Source: Agrypnia vestita (taxonomy: Eukaryota > Arthropoda > Insecta > Trichoptera > Phryganeidae). Taken from it: DNA of 64,000 nt. Under the pieces are notes generated by a model. It ran no database searches and was not told where the DNA came from. It was given only the letters and a program-made list of their open reading frames with translations. Below are positions 1-12,107 of this stretch, in pieces (the stretch's first letter is position 1; every line of letters starts with the position of its first letter). Both the position numbers and the translations under genes were made by a program. The stretch is taken from positions 62,001 through 126,000 of the forward strand of contig JADDOH010023632.1 of assembly GCA_016648135.1 (NCBI GenBank), in the 5' to 3' direction.

Positions 1-520
1 TCGTTATGAAAACATTTTTCACAAATTTTACAATGATATTCCATTTTTATAAAACTTGTAATGAAATGGCAAAAACTAAAGAACTTTCCAGTAGATTCCG
101 TGGCTTGCAATCTTATCACTTAAAATTGGAAAATCGAGTATATGTCAAGGCGAACGTGGACAATAATGTAAAAAAAAAATAAAGGACAGCGAAATTTTTC
201 ATAATCGATATATGTTACTGCAACGATAGTTCAACTTTTTGCAAAAAATAAGTCAGAAGTGTTAAAAAAAATGCTAACTTTGATATTGCATATCTCCATA
301 ACCATTGATATTAGGTCATGGTTACTTGAACAATTTAGACTCATAACATAGGCAGGAATGTACCTGCCAAGTTTCTGCTGCTAGCTCTGGTACACCCTGT
401 ATAATCAATTTTTAGCATTTCGTGAGTTGGACGCTTTCTGGACCGGAGAAAACAATTGCCACATTTCGCCCCCTTTACATCACCTTCTCAAAACCGGTCT
501 CACAACCATCCACAAACACA
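1..520. other. AT-rich stretch, no gene seen
   Basis: No convincing coding frame, splice pair or repeat boundary was found here. The short frame starting near 427 runs into the repeat that begins near 521 and is not credible as a gene. Confidence 0.5.
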
Positions 521-692
521 ACATGACAGACCTTACCCAAAATTTGGGTAAGATCCGTCAAATGGTTTTGACAAATTTTACCCAAATTTTGCATACTTAT
601 TCTTTAGGACGCCCCTCTCCGTATATCTCATTCACCCCCTGCCAAGATTAAATGAAAACATTATTATTTTGACGCTTTGTGAAACAATGGAA
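521..692 (-). repeat. Helitron-like repeat fragment (reverse orientation)
   Basis: This carries the reverse complement of the unit that is tandemly repeated at 32057-32672: the phrase around AAATTTTGCATACTTATTC followed by TTTAGGAC. It then runs into a block (about 646-692) shared with 7276-7323, containing AAATGAAAACATT and CAATGGAACCT. The same order of blocks at two places argues for one dispersed family. Similarity to lepidopteran non-autonomous Helitrons with internal unit arrays is from memory. No terminus is visible here. Confidence 0.55.
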
Positions 693-765
693 CCTCCTCA
701 TCTATCAAGTATTCCGAAAAAAGCGATATTAGGATATAAAGATCGTTATCCCAACACTTACTTAC

Positions 766-925
766 TTACCATCACGCCGTTTCCCCGTGGGGGTAGGCAG
801 AGAGGATAGAGCGCCACACTCTTCTATCCTGACATACAACTCTCGCCTCATCCACATTCATACATCTTCGCATGCAAGTTCGCCGGTTGTTGAGGCTTCT
901 AACGGGATCATCTTCCAGTATCCCA
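766..925 (-). mobile_element. LINE remnant, extreme C-terminus of ORF2
   Basis: The minus strand encodes the pattern ILEDDPVRSLNNR, then CMRRCMNVDEARVVCQDRR and VWRSILSAYPHGET before a stop. The same peptide pattern recurs at 43935-44240 (-), 50512-50690 (-), 48269-48492 (+) and 58490-58668 (+). This domain is the tail of reverse-transcriptase ORFs of a non-LTR family common in insects. Only the end is present, as expected of 5' truncation. Confidence 0.7.
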
Positions 926-1044
926 ACACTTAATAGACACAAATAAACGAAGTGTAGGTATACGTCGTTATTCGTCGTACTCAAATAACGAGATTTGTGT
1001 ATTTTCACATAGGTATCTCTCTCAAATTATAAATATACGCATAA

Positions 1045-1290
1045 TATTCTAAGCACGTCATGTGTGCTAAGAATGCCAGAGGAACGAATACCAAGAAGAA
1101 TCCTCCTGGCAACCCCGGAAGGAAGACGGCCGGTGGGTCGCCCCAGATTAAGCTGGGAGAGGCAACAGATGTGTATGAAAACAGAATGCGTCTAGACTGG
1201 TTGACTCGTGCAGAAGCAGCGCATGACAGGGGAACATGGAAACACCTTGTCGAGTCTTAAGGCCCCGGCCCTACTAGGACAAGGGGATGA
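1045..1290 (+). mobile_element. LINE remnant, C-terminal domain, frameshifted
   Basis: One frame gives VLRMPEERIPRRILLATPEG, then RRPVGRPRLSWE. A second frame continues with YENRMRLDWLTRAEAAHDRG and TWKHLVES before TAA. This matches the order of a LINE ORF2 tail (GHV-RM, then GRPR--W, then a DR--W ending). A frameshift lies around 1145-1165. A short non-coding tail with GATGATGATG-like sequence follows. It is a dead, 5'-truncated copy. Confidence 0.75.
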
Positions 1291-2330
1291 AGATGATGAT
1301 GGCGAAATAATATTTAAGGTGCCCGATGTCTGCAATCCCGTAGAAAAGTGATTTCTCCGGTACCTTCTTATCCAGGCGGTCTGGTCTGACAGAGCTTCAA
1401 ACGGATTACCGAAGTACCTATCGCAAACGTAACCAATCTCACGATTCTCATTTTTCGACTAAAATTACATGAAATAAGTTCTAATGCTCTATTAAAACTT
1501 ATAGAAAAAAGATTACTTACTTACATATGCACTTATTAATTCCTTCTCCCACAGCGCCCTGATGTAAATTATAGCAAAATTGTTATTGTCGCGTAGGACT
1601 CTTATATATATTTTGACGTTCAACGGATATCCGCCATGTCTCGCGTCGCATTGTCTCTCTCAAGTAGAAACTGAAAGAAAAAAACCCTGACGTATGGATT
1701 ATTTTTATTCTCGTCTATTATGTGTTGGGATAACAATTATAATAGATAATGTATACCATATATATGATACCAGATATACAATAATATTATAAGATAATTG
1801 TACCAATATTGCAATTTTCAGAATATGGCCAGTTGTATATGTTGAACGAGGGTAAAAAAAAAAAAACGCACCTTTAAAACAAACGTGATTTTCAGTTAAT
1901 ATTTTGCCGTGAAATAATAACTGTTTCCAATTTCCCGGATTTTTTATAAGCCGTAAAGCGGCTACGTGTAAAGATGGCTATGACTTATAGAAAGCAGTAT
2001 GGCCCCTGGCGAATATCACATCCGCGTGTTGAACGCAAAAAATAAATGTGGATGTACACGCGTAGATGAGATAAGCAATAAGAACACGTCCACAGAGTGT
2101 GGAAGAAAGTGGGGTAACGAAAGATATGAAGAATAAAATTGCCGCCTGGATAAAATAGTACAACAACAACCGAGCTTTGTATAATTTGTGAATTACTGAC
2201 ACAATTTTACGATGAAGCAACGCACAAATTCAGAGTTGAAACGATCGAAATAGGATGGAGATATGCAATACTTTTTGTGGGAAAAGTCAATAGGAAATGT
2301 ATGCCAGGAGCCAAATTACTCAGATCACTA
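1291..2330. other. AT-rich stretch, no gene seen
   Basis: Only short, unconvincing frames on both strands, including a minus-strand frame at 1978-2220 that lacks any recognisable domain. No TIR or tandem array noticed. Confidence 0.45.
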
Positions 2331-2615
2331 AAAAAAACTTACCCATGAAAACCAACTTTTTATTATACTCCCTTGCTCATTGAAACAGGTTTCGCGCCTA
2401 CTCCACGCGTCGGGCTCGAAAATTAAACAATATATAAATCGTTCAAATCTCGAAAAATCCAAAATTATAATATAATTATTAAAAAAAAATAAACGTTTTA
2501 GCTCGATTGGATCACGGGAAAAGGGTTAAAAATCGATCCAAAGTTTTTCCGGCAGACAAGCCGACAAGCAGACGCTACGAGTTAAAAGAATGGGAGTAAA
2601 AAAGGTTGTTTTTAG
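2331..2615. mobile_element. MITE-like element, family M1, copy A
   Basis: The left end reads A-run, ACCCATGAAAACCAACTTTT, then ATACTCCCTT. The right end reads AAAAGAATGGGAGTAAAAAA, then GGTTGTTTTT, its imperfect reverse complement. A conserved block near the right end contains TGGATCACGGGAAAAGGGTT and CGATCCAAAG, shared with 6281-6827, 46173-46662 and 49348-49680. Four copies with the same two ends and the same internal block define a short TIR family. No coding capacity is seen. Confidence 0.7.
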
Positions 2616-5600
2616 CGTTGTATATTTTAAAATATTCTTTATAAACCTTGGAATACACGAAAATACAGCAAAAAATCACATGAATAATTCAATTATAAGC
2701 GTACAATAAAATGATTCCTATTTTTAATCTATCTAAATTTTTGCCAATAATTCAGATTTATATTTAAATAGATTCAGAAATGAGGGGTAAAGAATTAGAA
2801 CTGTCACAATGCAAATGACGAGAGTAGAGGCTCACGCGTTTAAAAATGATTATCTGAAAAGTATTGGCAATTTTACGATTAACAACTTTTCTTGAAAACG
2901 CGTTATTTTTATGTTCTTTGAGCATTTTATCCAAAGTATCATTCTTCAAATCTCCACTCTGGCTATGAAATAAGTTACAAGTACATTGCAATTTCGTCAT
3001 TGCGGTGACAGTTTTGTTTCTATAACACTTAAACCTGTTGTTTTGTTTTAATTAACGATCAAGTGACTTTGCAGCGCATTTTTTCTGATCACTAAGCTGG
3101 GGAACGGAAACTATGCTTGAATTCTATTCCTTTCTTACGTTTGGATTATACATATTAAACTACTATTAAAAAAATGAAACTTTATCTCGCGGCAGTTTTA
3201 TCGTGACATTATCCGAAAAGTGTTTGCGTAGCAGAATTAATACCGCGTCGTTGAAATATTTGACAAATGCTTATTGAATATGTCGACAAACAAACAATAG
3301 ATCAGCTCTGTCTTTACGGATCAATACCTACCTAGTTTCATATTAGGGCGTACTATCCCTATCCCTTAGTGCTAACGTGGTATAATTATGTATTCATTTT
3401 ATTTAAGTGTTATTGATTTAAAAAAAAACTTATAAATAATAATAATTGTGCGTTTTTCCGTAAAAAATATGCAAGTTTTATACAGATTACGTTAATACTA
3501 AAAATTCGATAACAAATCAAAATAATTAGTAACGCGAATTTAATTGCAAAAATATTTCGACTCTGGCATGATTCAAACCCGAAGACATCTAATCCGTAGT
3601 CACGTGTCTGAAGTATAATCTGTTGCGCCGGAGGACGTGACGGGTGACGCGTCAAATTTATCGTACACTACGGTGTGTTTTTCAGTACTGACAAAATTAA
3701 GAAGTTTAATTTACGTAATTGACGTGCCTAAAGAAGTTTCACTTCAACATATTTTTCAATTGATGCGGTCACGATAGACAGTTGTATGTTAACAGAATAA
3801 TTCTGAATGGTGAGAAACACAATCGTCCGAGTTATCAGAGTTGCATGTTTGCAGTCCTCGGAGTTCGGCTCGCCTTTATTATTATTAGTTCACATTTATC
3901 AGTATGTACACAAGTTCCGAAGTGCAGTATAAAATGCTATCGTTAGCTATAATAATAATATAAATAATAACAAAATAAATGTTTACAACTTACAAATATG
4001 ATTTAAATTCAAAGCCAATGGCGTTAATGTTAATATTATAAATATTAAATCTGATATTATAAACCATAAACATCTCATATTTCAAGTACCAAATATTTGG
4101 TAATTAATCATTGACTGCAACATCAAATGGTTAAAACAAATTCATACTATTGTTGAACTAGCAAGAAAACTATTCTATGTCTTCCATTCATTAAAAACAG
4201 TTTATGAGTAGTCACTTTTGCAGTAAGTTATACTCGCACTGCTCACCCTTTCTACTTAAAGAATGTTAAACATGACTGAAGAAGAGCGTGAGAGAATAAA
4301 TAGTAGGCAGAGTGAATGCAGAAAGAATAAATGATTATCTGGCTAAGAATGTCAAATTTCCTGATTTCGAAAGCATTTTTGTGTGTTTTACAAGCCATAA
4401 ATCAAAGGATTATTAATTTTAGATTTTTTATAACTTTTATCTAAATTATAAATTATATATGAAGCAATCCACCAGGTCTAGCAGAAAGCAATCGGTGAGA
4501 ACCGATTAGAGATGTCGGCGAGGCATAGCAATTCCAGACACAAATGGCCACGCAGCAGCTACTATCCGCCGCGTGGCAGCCATTATAGCGGCCCGCAACG
4601 CTAGCAGCAAGCTAAACGGTAGTCCTCGTTTATTTAGTCAATAAATGCCTTGATGGAATTGCGTCAGTAAAACTACAGTAAAAAAAAATGTAACTACTTT
4701 GAATCAGTTGAATCTGGTACCACCACAGCGGTAGAGGATTTTCACGTACAACCTGTAATTATCCACCTTGACAATAATATTGTGTAGTGGCTCTGTAACA
4801 CCAGTATTATCATCGTTCATATGTATTTGTTACGTTCAGTACACAGGCGTGCTATCACGATCATTATCCTGGGTTACATTCAGACGTATCGCATTTATCA
4901 ATTTCAACATTCGTCGTTTGGCCGGCTCAATTATGGGGGAAAAAACCGGATCGAAATGTTGCCGAGATCCGGATGCTGGTCCAGACAACAATTTCACTCC
5001 GCGCACATTCAAAAAGCAGTGCACGCGGCGCTCGGAGTGCAGCTCGTATTCATGTTTGAAGAGACAACTATTTATGGGACACCGTTAGACAGTTATAAAA
5101 CATTTGGGCCTATTTTATAAATATTTGCAATGTTGAAAATTTACAAGACGAAAATCGGACGACGCATTTAACTTTACGATCCATTATCCAGCTAACCCAA
5201 TGTTATTTATTAAAACTCATGTTTGAAATAATGAACAAGTATTTTCGATGTTTATAGCGTTAACTTTGTGGTTGGACATAATTATTAATTCTAATTAAAC
5301 AACTTTGTATTAACTACTTAATAAGTAACTCTACGTCTACCGGTGTCGATACCACCGTATCTTCATTCATAGTTTGCGTCCGTCCTGATGTCCAATTATA
5401 TATAATACAATTAGTTTAAATCTTATGATTGTATATATTACTAAATTTTATTCTGCTTTCATTTTTACGTTTATAACTTTTTACTGTTGTTATTTGTTAC
5501 TATTACATAACTAACAAATGAGAATAACTGCCACAGAACAGGTTTTTACATAGTGCGGCAGTTATTAGTAACTTATATTAACAAATGTAAAATAAACAAT

Positions 5601-5733
5601 AAAATAAATAAGCAAATAAACAAAACAGCAAACAAAGAGATAAAAATAAAGGCTAAAACATATAAAAGAACAGAAAAAAGTGATTTTATAGAGTGAGATT
5701 GAATAAAGTGACTAGACAACAGCTAATTTCATA
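2616..5733. other. Long stretch without recognisable gene
   Basis: Frames of 80-106 codons at 4768-5120 overlap in two plus-strand frames and one minus frame and show no domain. At 4546-4580 a short inverted repeat (GCCACGC / GCGTGGC) sits in a slightly GC-richer patch of unknown origin. A CA-rich, AT-rich segment at 5560-5690 leads into the LINE remnant. Confidence 0.4.
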
Positions 5734-6010
5734 ATTAGATAAAATCAGAAATAAAGAAATAAGACGCCGAACAAAAGTTGCTGATATTATGGACCGTATT
5801 GCGAAATTACAATGGCAGTGGGCTGGACATATGGCTCGACAGGAGGATACTAGATGGGCACCCAGAATTCTACAGTGGAGGCCCTGGACGAAAAGTAGAA
5901 GCGTCGGAAGACCTCCCAAAAGGTGGTCTGGTGACGTAGTCCAGCAAGGAGTGCAGGAAAATGGAAGAGGCCTACATCCAGCAATAGAGGGAAGAAGAAA
6001 TTCTTAATCA
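5734..6010 (+). mobile_element. LINE remnant, RTE-like C-terminal domain
   Basis: After a stop, the frame encodes KIRNKEIRRRTKVADIM, then AKLQWQWAGHMARQ, WAPRILQWRPWTK and RSVGRPPKRWSGD. This is the classic QWxWAGHxAR...GRPPxRW tail of an endonuclease/reverse-transcriptase ORF. The expected ending EAYIQQ is present at 5967-5984 but one base out of frame, so a frameshift or small deletion lies between about 5940 and 5967. A TIR element starts within 35 bp downstream. Confidence 0.8.
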
Positions 6011-6015
6011 AACAT

Positions 6016-6276
6016 ATAGATGGTCCGTCCCTAAAATACTGTCGAACCTGAAAATTTTAATTTTCGATCTTGAACCATCCTGTTTGCTCTATATTTTCAG
6101 ATGTTTAAAAAAAAAAGGTTAAATTTTCTTTATATTTGCTGTTTTTGAAAAGAAAATTCAGTTTATTAACATTGTCCGAAAATATATAGTAAATTGGTTG
6201 GTTTACGATAGTAAAACGAAAACAGAATTTTTGCTAGACTTGTTTACGTAGAGATTGTCGATACGGTACATTTAGT
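6016..6276. mobile_element. Decayed TIR element, same family as 14961-15157
   Basis: The left end (GATGGTCCGTCCCTA, then ATACTGTCGAACCTG) matches the left TIR of 14961-15157, and the interior shares AATATATAGTAAATTGG. The right end (about 6255-6276) is degraded but still ends in ACATTTAG-like sequence, as does the other copy. It is wedged between a LINE tail and MITE copy B, a nested repeat cluster. Confidence 0.6.
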
Positions 6277-6280
6277 ATTA

Positions 6281-6827
6281 AAAAAAAAACTAATCCATTA
6301 AAACCAAGTTTTTATTTTACTCCCTTTCTTTGTAAATTAAGTTTACCATCATTTAATAATTGATTGACTGAAAATGAAACATGTCTAGACAAATACCTAT
6401 GTCAAAAATCTCTAAAAATATCTCTTTATTATTTGATTTCTTCACAAAAAACCGAAGTGTGCTGTCATCTGTGAACCAATTGTCATAAAATTTCGAAATT
6501 CGTAGTGAAGTACCTATTATACCTACCGACGCAGTAATTCAAATTTTAAATATTCCGTGACGTTATCGGGCCGCCGGCGCCGTTGGTAGTAATCAAACTT
6601 TTGTAATGATTCTAATTTGAAAAAACCATTAAAATTTCTAAAAATCCAAAATTATGCTATAATTATTATTATTATTTAACGAAAATTTGATAGATCTTCT
6701 TGATCGTTGCCACGAGTCTGCTTGCAAAGTTTCAGCTTGATTGGATCACGGGAAAAGGGTCAAAAATCGATCCAAAGTTTTTTCGACGGCAAGCAGGCAA
6801 GCAAGCAATAAAGGGGGTATTAACCAA
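6281..6827. mobile_element. MITE-like element, family M1, copy B (long form)
   Basis: The left end has an A-run, then TAATCCATTAAAACCAAG and TACTCCCTTTC. The right end has ATAAAGGGGGTATTAACC. The internal block TGGATCACGGGAAAAGGGT is conserved. At about 547 bp it is longer than copy A (285 bp), which looks internally deleted relative to B and C. Non-coding. Confidence 0.7.
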
Positions 6828-6949
6828 GAGGAAATTAATAAGATTTCAGTGTCTCATTTTTTAGAATTTTGGATTTTGACATTTAACAAAGGCAACATTT
6901 ACCACCTACACTTGACATATTTTCAGTACAAATTTACACCGTTTGATCG

Positions 6950-7389
6950 ATCGGTCATTCTTTAGGACCCAAATTTTGCATAATTATTCTTTTAAATCCC
7001 TCCCCAATATATTTTCTCTACAAATTTACAAAGTTTGATGTATCTGACCAAAATTTTGCATACCTATTGTTTTGAACACGGCGGGTAACTGTGTCACCTT
7101 TATCATTTCAGCCCTAACTCCTTCCCCTATATATTTTCTGTACACTGATGGATCTAGCCCAAATTTTGCACATTTTAATATATTATAATTTTGCATGTTG
7201 CATGCCAATTCTTTAGGACCCGCCGGGTAACATAGGCGACATTACCCCCCTAGACATCCCTTTCATCCCAGCCTAAATTAAATGAAAACATTTTTAGAGA
7301 CTTTGCAAAGCAATGGAACCTTTGTTCCCCCACAAACTTATTTTTAGTTGAATCCTAAAGCCGGTAAACGCCGGGTACGATCAGCTAGT
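6950..7389 (-). mobile_element. Helitron-like element fragment ending in CTAG
   Basis: Two to three degenerate units (AAATTTTGCATA..., TATTTTCTxTAC...) are reverse complements of the 32057-32672 units. Downstream is the ATGAAAACATT/CAATGGAACC block shared with 646-692. On the plus strand the segment ends in GCCGGTAAACGCCGG followed by ATCAGCTAG and then T. A short GC hairpin about 10 nt before CTAG, with T following, is the 3' signature of Helitrons. Assignment is inference. Confidence 0.55.
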
Positions 7390-8410
7390 AATAATATATT
7401 TTTTGCGGCACTTACTACTACAATTTAACGCACTAGGGATGTTTATACGATACTGGATAGAGATGAAGTCTCAGGCTCGTCTTGAATGAGCACGATCTTA
7501 ACTCGGAATACCTCGATTTCAAACTCGCAATGTCGCAGTCGTTGCTGGTAAAACAGTGTTTTCCACTACTACAATTTAGTTGATTATTGTTCAGCCACTA
7601 CTTACCACTCATTTTGTTGGCAAACGACACAATTGCAGCCCCATTCCGCCAAATATACATCATTGTATTGAGAAGCCTTGAACTGACAGCGATAAAATAA
7701 TGGAAAACCAAAATTGTCGGATTAAGACAAAATAACTATTTGTATAGATAAGATGTTGAATGTTCATTGGCGTGAACCTTATCTCGAAGAAGCTTATTAA
7801 TAATTATGTATTGAGAGATATGGATAATATAAATATGCTTTAATAATAATTATTTGATACATTGGAAAATTTAATGTAGGTCGTGCAATAAGTATTATCA
7901 TACCTCGCATGCGTCTAGATGTTATATAATACTACTGGTCCATATCCGGCACTGCCCGGGCTTCGGATTTACTTCAATCTAAGATAGATAGGATTTAGGG
8001 GATGCCTATGTTTTGCTATGTACACTCTAAATAATAATTATGTATGCAATTTGGTTAGGGCCATCGGTTTCTTATATGTTCGAGTACATCTTTAATAGTC
8101 ATAAAGAGTAACTACGCAAAAATTGAAAAGGATTAATTTATTAAAATAAAAAAAATTATATCAGGGGACACCGGGCAGGCTGAAATAATGGCGTCCATGT
8201 TCTCGATAAGGTTCTAAGAGTAATTATGCAAAACTTGGTTATATGTATATACAAATAGATGGTTATAACTAGTAGAATGACTAATCAGAGAAATGAATTC
8301 TTTCTTGTTTTTGTTCTTGCTCTAATCAATAAAATAATCATAATTGAATTTTAGGCCGTCATCGAAAAATTTAATAACGTGAAACGTGCAATTTTTTGCA
8401 AACACTTAAC
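7390..8410. other. No gene seen
   Basis: AT-rich sequence with no long frame. No TIR pair or tandem array recognised. Confidence 0.45.
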
Positions 8411-8590
8411 AAATAGAGATGCGAACACGGAATACGTGTCAGATTAATATTCTTACTATTTTCAAACTAAACTAAACGCTAAAGTGCTATGAAAATAGAA
8501 GTAACTTGCTAGTCTGGAGTGAGGTTCGAACTCGCGACCTTTAGATCACGAGGCGAGAGTTCTAACCACAAGACCAACAAGCTACTCTAA
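8411..8590 (-). mobile_element. tRNA-derived SINE, near complete
   Basis: Read on the minus strand, the head contains an A-box-like TTGGTCTTGTGGTTAGAACT and a B box GGTCGCGAGTTCGAACC (plus 8523-8539). It is followed by a body (TAGCACTTTAGCGTTTAG, then GAAAATAGTAAGAATATT) and a tail with TTCCGTGTTCGCATCTCTAT. Partial copies with the same body and tail occur at 30685-30777 (+), 36638-36736 (-) and 39260-39420 (-). The tRNA-like head with a unique body is the definition of a SINE. Confidence 0.8.
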
Positions 8591-9149
8591 CTACCTGAAC
8601 TATAATGTTTATTTTCGTCTAAAGTCTAAGTCTACAATGAATTACCATTAACGCATTAAAAAGAAAAACAAGCTGTCCATGGAATCCCCAAAGTAAAAAT
8701 AAAAATAAATTCATTGTGAAATAAAAAATTAAAGAGTTGATTTTCAGGCGTATTCTAGTGTATATGTTAAATAATGCAAAATTTAGATAATATAGAAAGT
8801 GCCGTCAAAATTTTGCCAGCCAATCGCCTTTCGGTATTATCGATGTATTTAACAAGATTATAAAAAAATGTGTGCATGTTATAATAATGAAAACACGAAT
8901 AAAATTTTGATAAGACAACTTTACACGATATTTTTATGTGTGACGACATGGTAAACAGTTGATTTTCCGGAATTACAATGTACATAATTAATTGTAGACA
9001 GCCTTTGCACGATTATTAGGAGCATGACATTATACGTATGCGTCACTCTGTTCAAAAGAAGGCAATAAAAAGAACTGCACGCATCGCGGGCCGATATTTT
9101 ATAGCAGCGCACGACGCCGACCATAATAATGCAAAAAAGGAATCACTGA

Positions 9150-9690
9150 AAGGCGAAATTGAATTAAAATTGAAAATGACCCGTCATACTTCGCACTCGT
9201 ACAATCAATTGTAAGTTATAGCATACCGAGCTGGGGAGGCATATATAAAACAACCCTAAATCCTATAATTACAGCACAAAAACACTGCTTCGAGTTATAA
9301 ACAAAAAACCACCTTCCTATCCTACAAACGATCTTTTCAGAGAATTCACAGTGCTATACATAATACAACTTTTTGTCAAATCAACTATCATTTCATACAT
9401 TAAAAATGTTCGCACATCTACCCATAACCATAAATCTCATCATGATACTAGACAGAGAACACTCGACCTAGACGAAATATCGAGACCAAAGACAGCACAT
9501 GGACAAAAGTATGCATACTTAGCACCTAAATTATATAACATAAAAAAAGAAATTCCACTTATTAAAACCTATCCGAAAACAAAAATCAAATTAAAAATCA
9601 CAAACTGGCTACAATTAAAAGGCAGAAAAGAAAATGATAAGCTATTTATTAGTAGTACATATTTTTTTTTTTTAACTGACAATAAATAAC
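9150..9690 (+). mobile_element. LINE remnant, reverse-transcriptase C-terminal region
   Basis: From 9184 the frame encodes SYFALVQSIVSYSIPSWGG, then IYKTTLNPIITAQKHCF. A one-base deletion near 9291 shifts to the frame with VINKKPPSYPTNDLFREF and onward to about 9689 (TARGQ-like PKTAHGQKYAYLAPKLYN). The SI-Y-I--WGG...Q---RI/V...PT--LF pattern and the final 'APKLYN' block are typical of CR1/Jockey-type ORF2 C-termini. An A/T-rich tail follows. Frameshifted, hence inactive. Confidence 0.75.
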
Positions 9691-10065
9691 TTATTTTGTA
9701 AATAACAAAAATAATATATACTTCCTTTCTACATCAAATATATAATAAAATTCAGGAACAACCCTAAGTTAACACCACTTCCATGCTTCTTCTTACTCTG
9801 TTTGTTTTACTAGATTCATACTACTCATAATTTGTTTTTATTTTATATTCGTTCTACATATACTACACACTTTGTTTCACGAACATATATATATATATAT
9901 TATTTTATTTTTCTTCCGCCCACCAATATATTAATTATATAACTTCTACAAACTTGTCCGACATTAGCGTTGAGAAACTATAACAAATAAAACGTATACA
10001 ATTAGCTACTCTAGCTCTAGTAGTAATCCACAAAACATAATTAAAATATGTATTTAGTAGAGAAG
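9691..10065. other. AT-rich tail with TA microsatellite
   Basis: Follows the LINE remnant. Contains a short (TA)n run around 9886-9902. No gene. Confidence 0.4.
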
Positions 10066-10158
10066 AAACGGATATCCGGTAACTATCCGGTATCCGGCAT
10101 ATCCGGCCGGATACCGGATAATACCTTACTATCCGGTCGGATACCGGATAGTACCTCA
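10066..10158. repeat. GC-containing minisatellite of TATCCGGT words
   Basis: About ten copies of ATCCGG or its complement CCGGAT, in both orientations, fill less than 100 bp: ATCCGGTAACTATCCGGTAT, then GGATACCGGATA twice. The words alternate as inverted pairs, so the array can fold on itself. The flanks are plain AT-rich DNA. Function unknown. Confidence 0.75.
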
Positions 10159-11965
10159 ATTGCGAAAATTCACAAAATTATCGCCAGTAAATTGGTAAAG
10201 CAAGATACTCGCAGGCAAATAAAAACTACGCAATCAAAAAAACTTCAATCTACGTTATCGTCCTAAAAAATTGTAGTCTAGCATATATATTCTGATATAA
10301 ATGAATAATAAAAACCAACAATTGCGAAAAAATGCCGAAAAATGCATTTGCAGTGAATTTCCAGCCTTAGTGCCTTCTGTCCAGTATAATATACTCTCGA
10401 TATGCAGGTAGATGATATAAATGTATTTTTCATTAAAACCCGGTAGCCTAGATTAAGTCATATTTTTTCACCAAATAATTAAATAAATTCAAAACAAAAG
10501 ATAAATGGGCCTAGCGTGTATGAGGGGTATAAAAGCAAAGGCTCTAATATCCCATTAAGGCGTTTCTGAGATAAATACAGAACAACTTGACAGTTTTGAC
10601 CTACTAAAGGATTCTATGAAATATGCATTTTTCACTTCAATTTTCCTCTAATATTCGTGTATAAATAAATATTTTAAATGTGGATATTGCCGTGTTGCTA
10701 GCAAATGGTGCATTACTGCTTTTACTAATAATAAAATCTTTGCTATGATGTTTCATTCTAAGAACGACATCAAATCTCACTTTAGTATGAAGCGGCTTTT
10801 TTGTTACGTGATAAATCCTTAGGGGTTGATTAGCTGAAGTGAATATAGCTATCTTTGTTTTGAATAGTGATTTGGAAATATGATTTTGAAAGGGATAGAT
10901 CAATATTTCCTGTAAAATCTCGAATTCAGTAAATTCCACGGCGAAATTGGATGATTCTGCAAAACTAGTTTGGAGTTCGATAGCTACGAAAGTTTAAATA
11001 TTTCAAGTATCGATTCTGTATTTTTCAATCCTCGCTATATTGGTGCTGTATCTTGGATTTCAAACTTGAGAGGCATATTCGAATACAAACCGGAGAAGTA
11101 CAGTGTCTTCATTATAGTAAGATTATTGAATTTTTTTTTTTGTTGTTGTTTACATACTCGAAGGATGAAGACCAGTATTTTAATTACTTCGGATGTAACT
11201 ATCGAAAATCGAAAAGTTATTTTGAGTCTAATACAATCCCGAGGTTTCTGATTTCGGATATCGTAGAAAGGGGTTGATTTTTGTGAGAGTAAGAGAAGTT
11301 TATGAGTCTTTTATTTCTAGTAAACTGTATCATTGAGCATTTGCCAGTGTTTAGTTGAAGGTTGTGTCGAGTGCAGTAGATGTCAAGGCAATTAAAGTCG
11401 GTTTGTAGTTTGTGGTTGGAGAGATTTTATAGAAACTAAAACATACTTAATCTGGTTCACTGAGAACATTTTTATTATACGGGACCCAAATGTGTATCAC
11501 ACAAATGCATTGGAAAAGTAACAGGTCTCAAATACAACACAACATATTTGCTATTCCAATTTTTTTAATAAATGGCTTTATTTAAAACTGGAATTATTCC
11601 ATAAAACTCGGCGTGGATACTTCCTTATGCGGAAGTCCTCAAAAAATACTTTTCATCCACAGACTTGTTTCTAGCTGCGCGCTGAGGTATTCAATGCTAT
11701 CAATAACCCGGCTTCTGAAATGTTGGCACATACACGCCCCTAGCGCTTCCACCCTTCAATAATTAATAATACGAGCATCGAAGCGTTTAGTGGACAATAG
11801 TTAACAAGTATCTCCTTGTCAAGGCCGGGAACTAACATTTTTGGCACATCATACTTTGCCACAGACCGGTGCGATCAATTTGTTGTAGATAAGAAGTAAG
11901 TTCGCGGCATTCGTTGACACAAAGTAGGTATGCTGAAACAGACAAGCCGCGATCTGATTTATGCT

Positions 11966-12010
11966 CGTCCAATTGTGTGAGATAATAATTTGCTCTCGCA
12001 TAATTGGACG
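11966..12010. repeat. Inverted repeat, 16 bp arms
   Basis: Arms 11966-11981 (CGTCCAATTGTGTGAG) and 11995-12010 (CTCGCATAATTGGACG) pair with two mismatches around a 13 nt loop. It lies 52 bp from a second, perfect hairpin at 12062-12107, so the two may be parts of one mobile element. No small-RNA claim can be made from sequence alone. Confidence 0.65.
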
Positions 12011-12061
12011 ATTGATTCGTGTATCGAATTGTATGTATCTTGCCATTTATTATACTATTAA

Positions 12062-12107
12062 TAGATTTTGTGATAATCCACTGTATAGGGGATTATCACA
12101 AAATCTA
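12062..12107. repeat. Perfect 18 bp hairpin
   Basis: Arms 12062-12079 (TAGATTTTGTGATAATCC) and 12090-12107 are perfect reverse complements with a 10 nt loop. The identity of the arms suggests recent origin or constraint. Confidence 0.8.

Noticed and set aside
4768..5120. Two overlapping plus-strand frames of about 100 codons
   Set aside because: Different frames over the same DNA, no domain, no splice context; probably chance.
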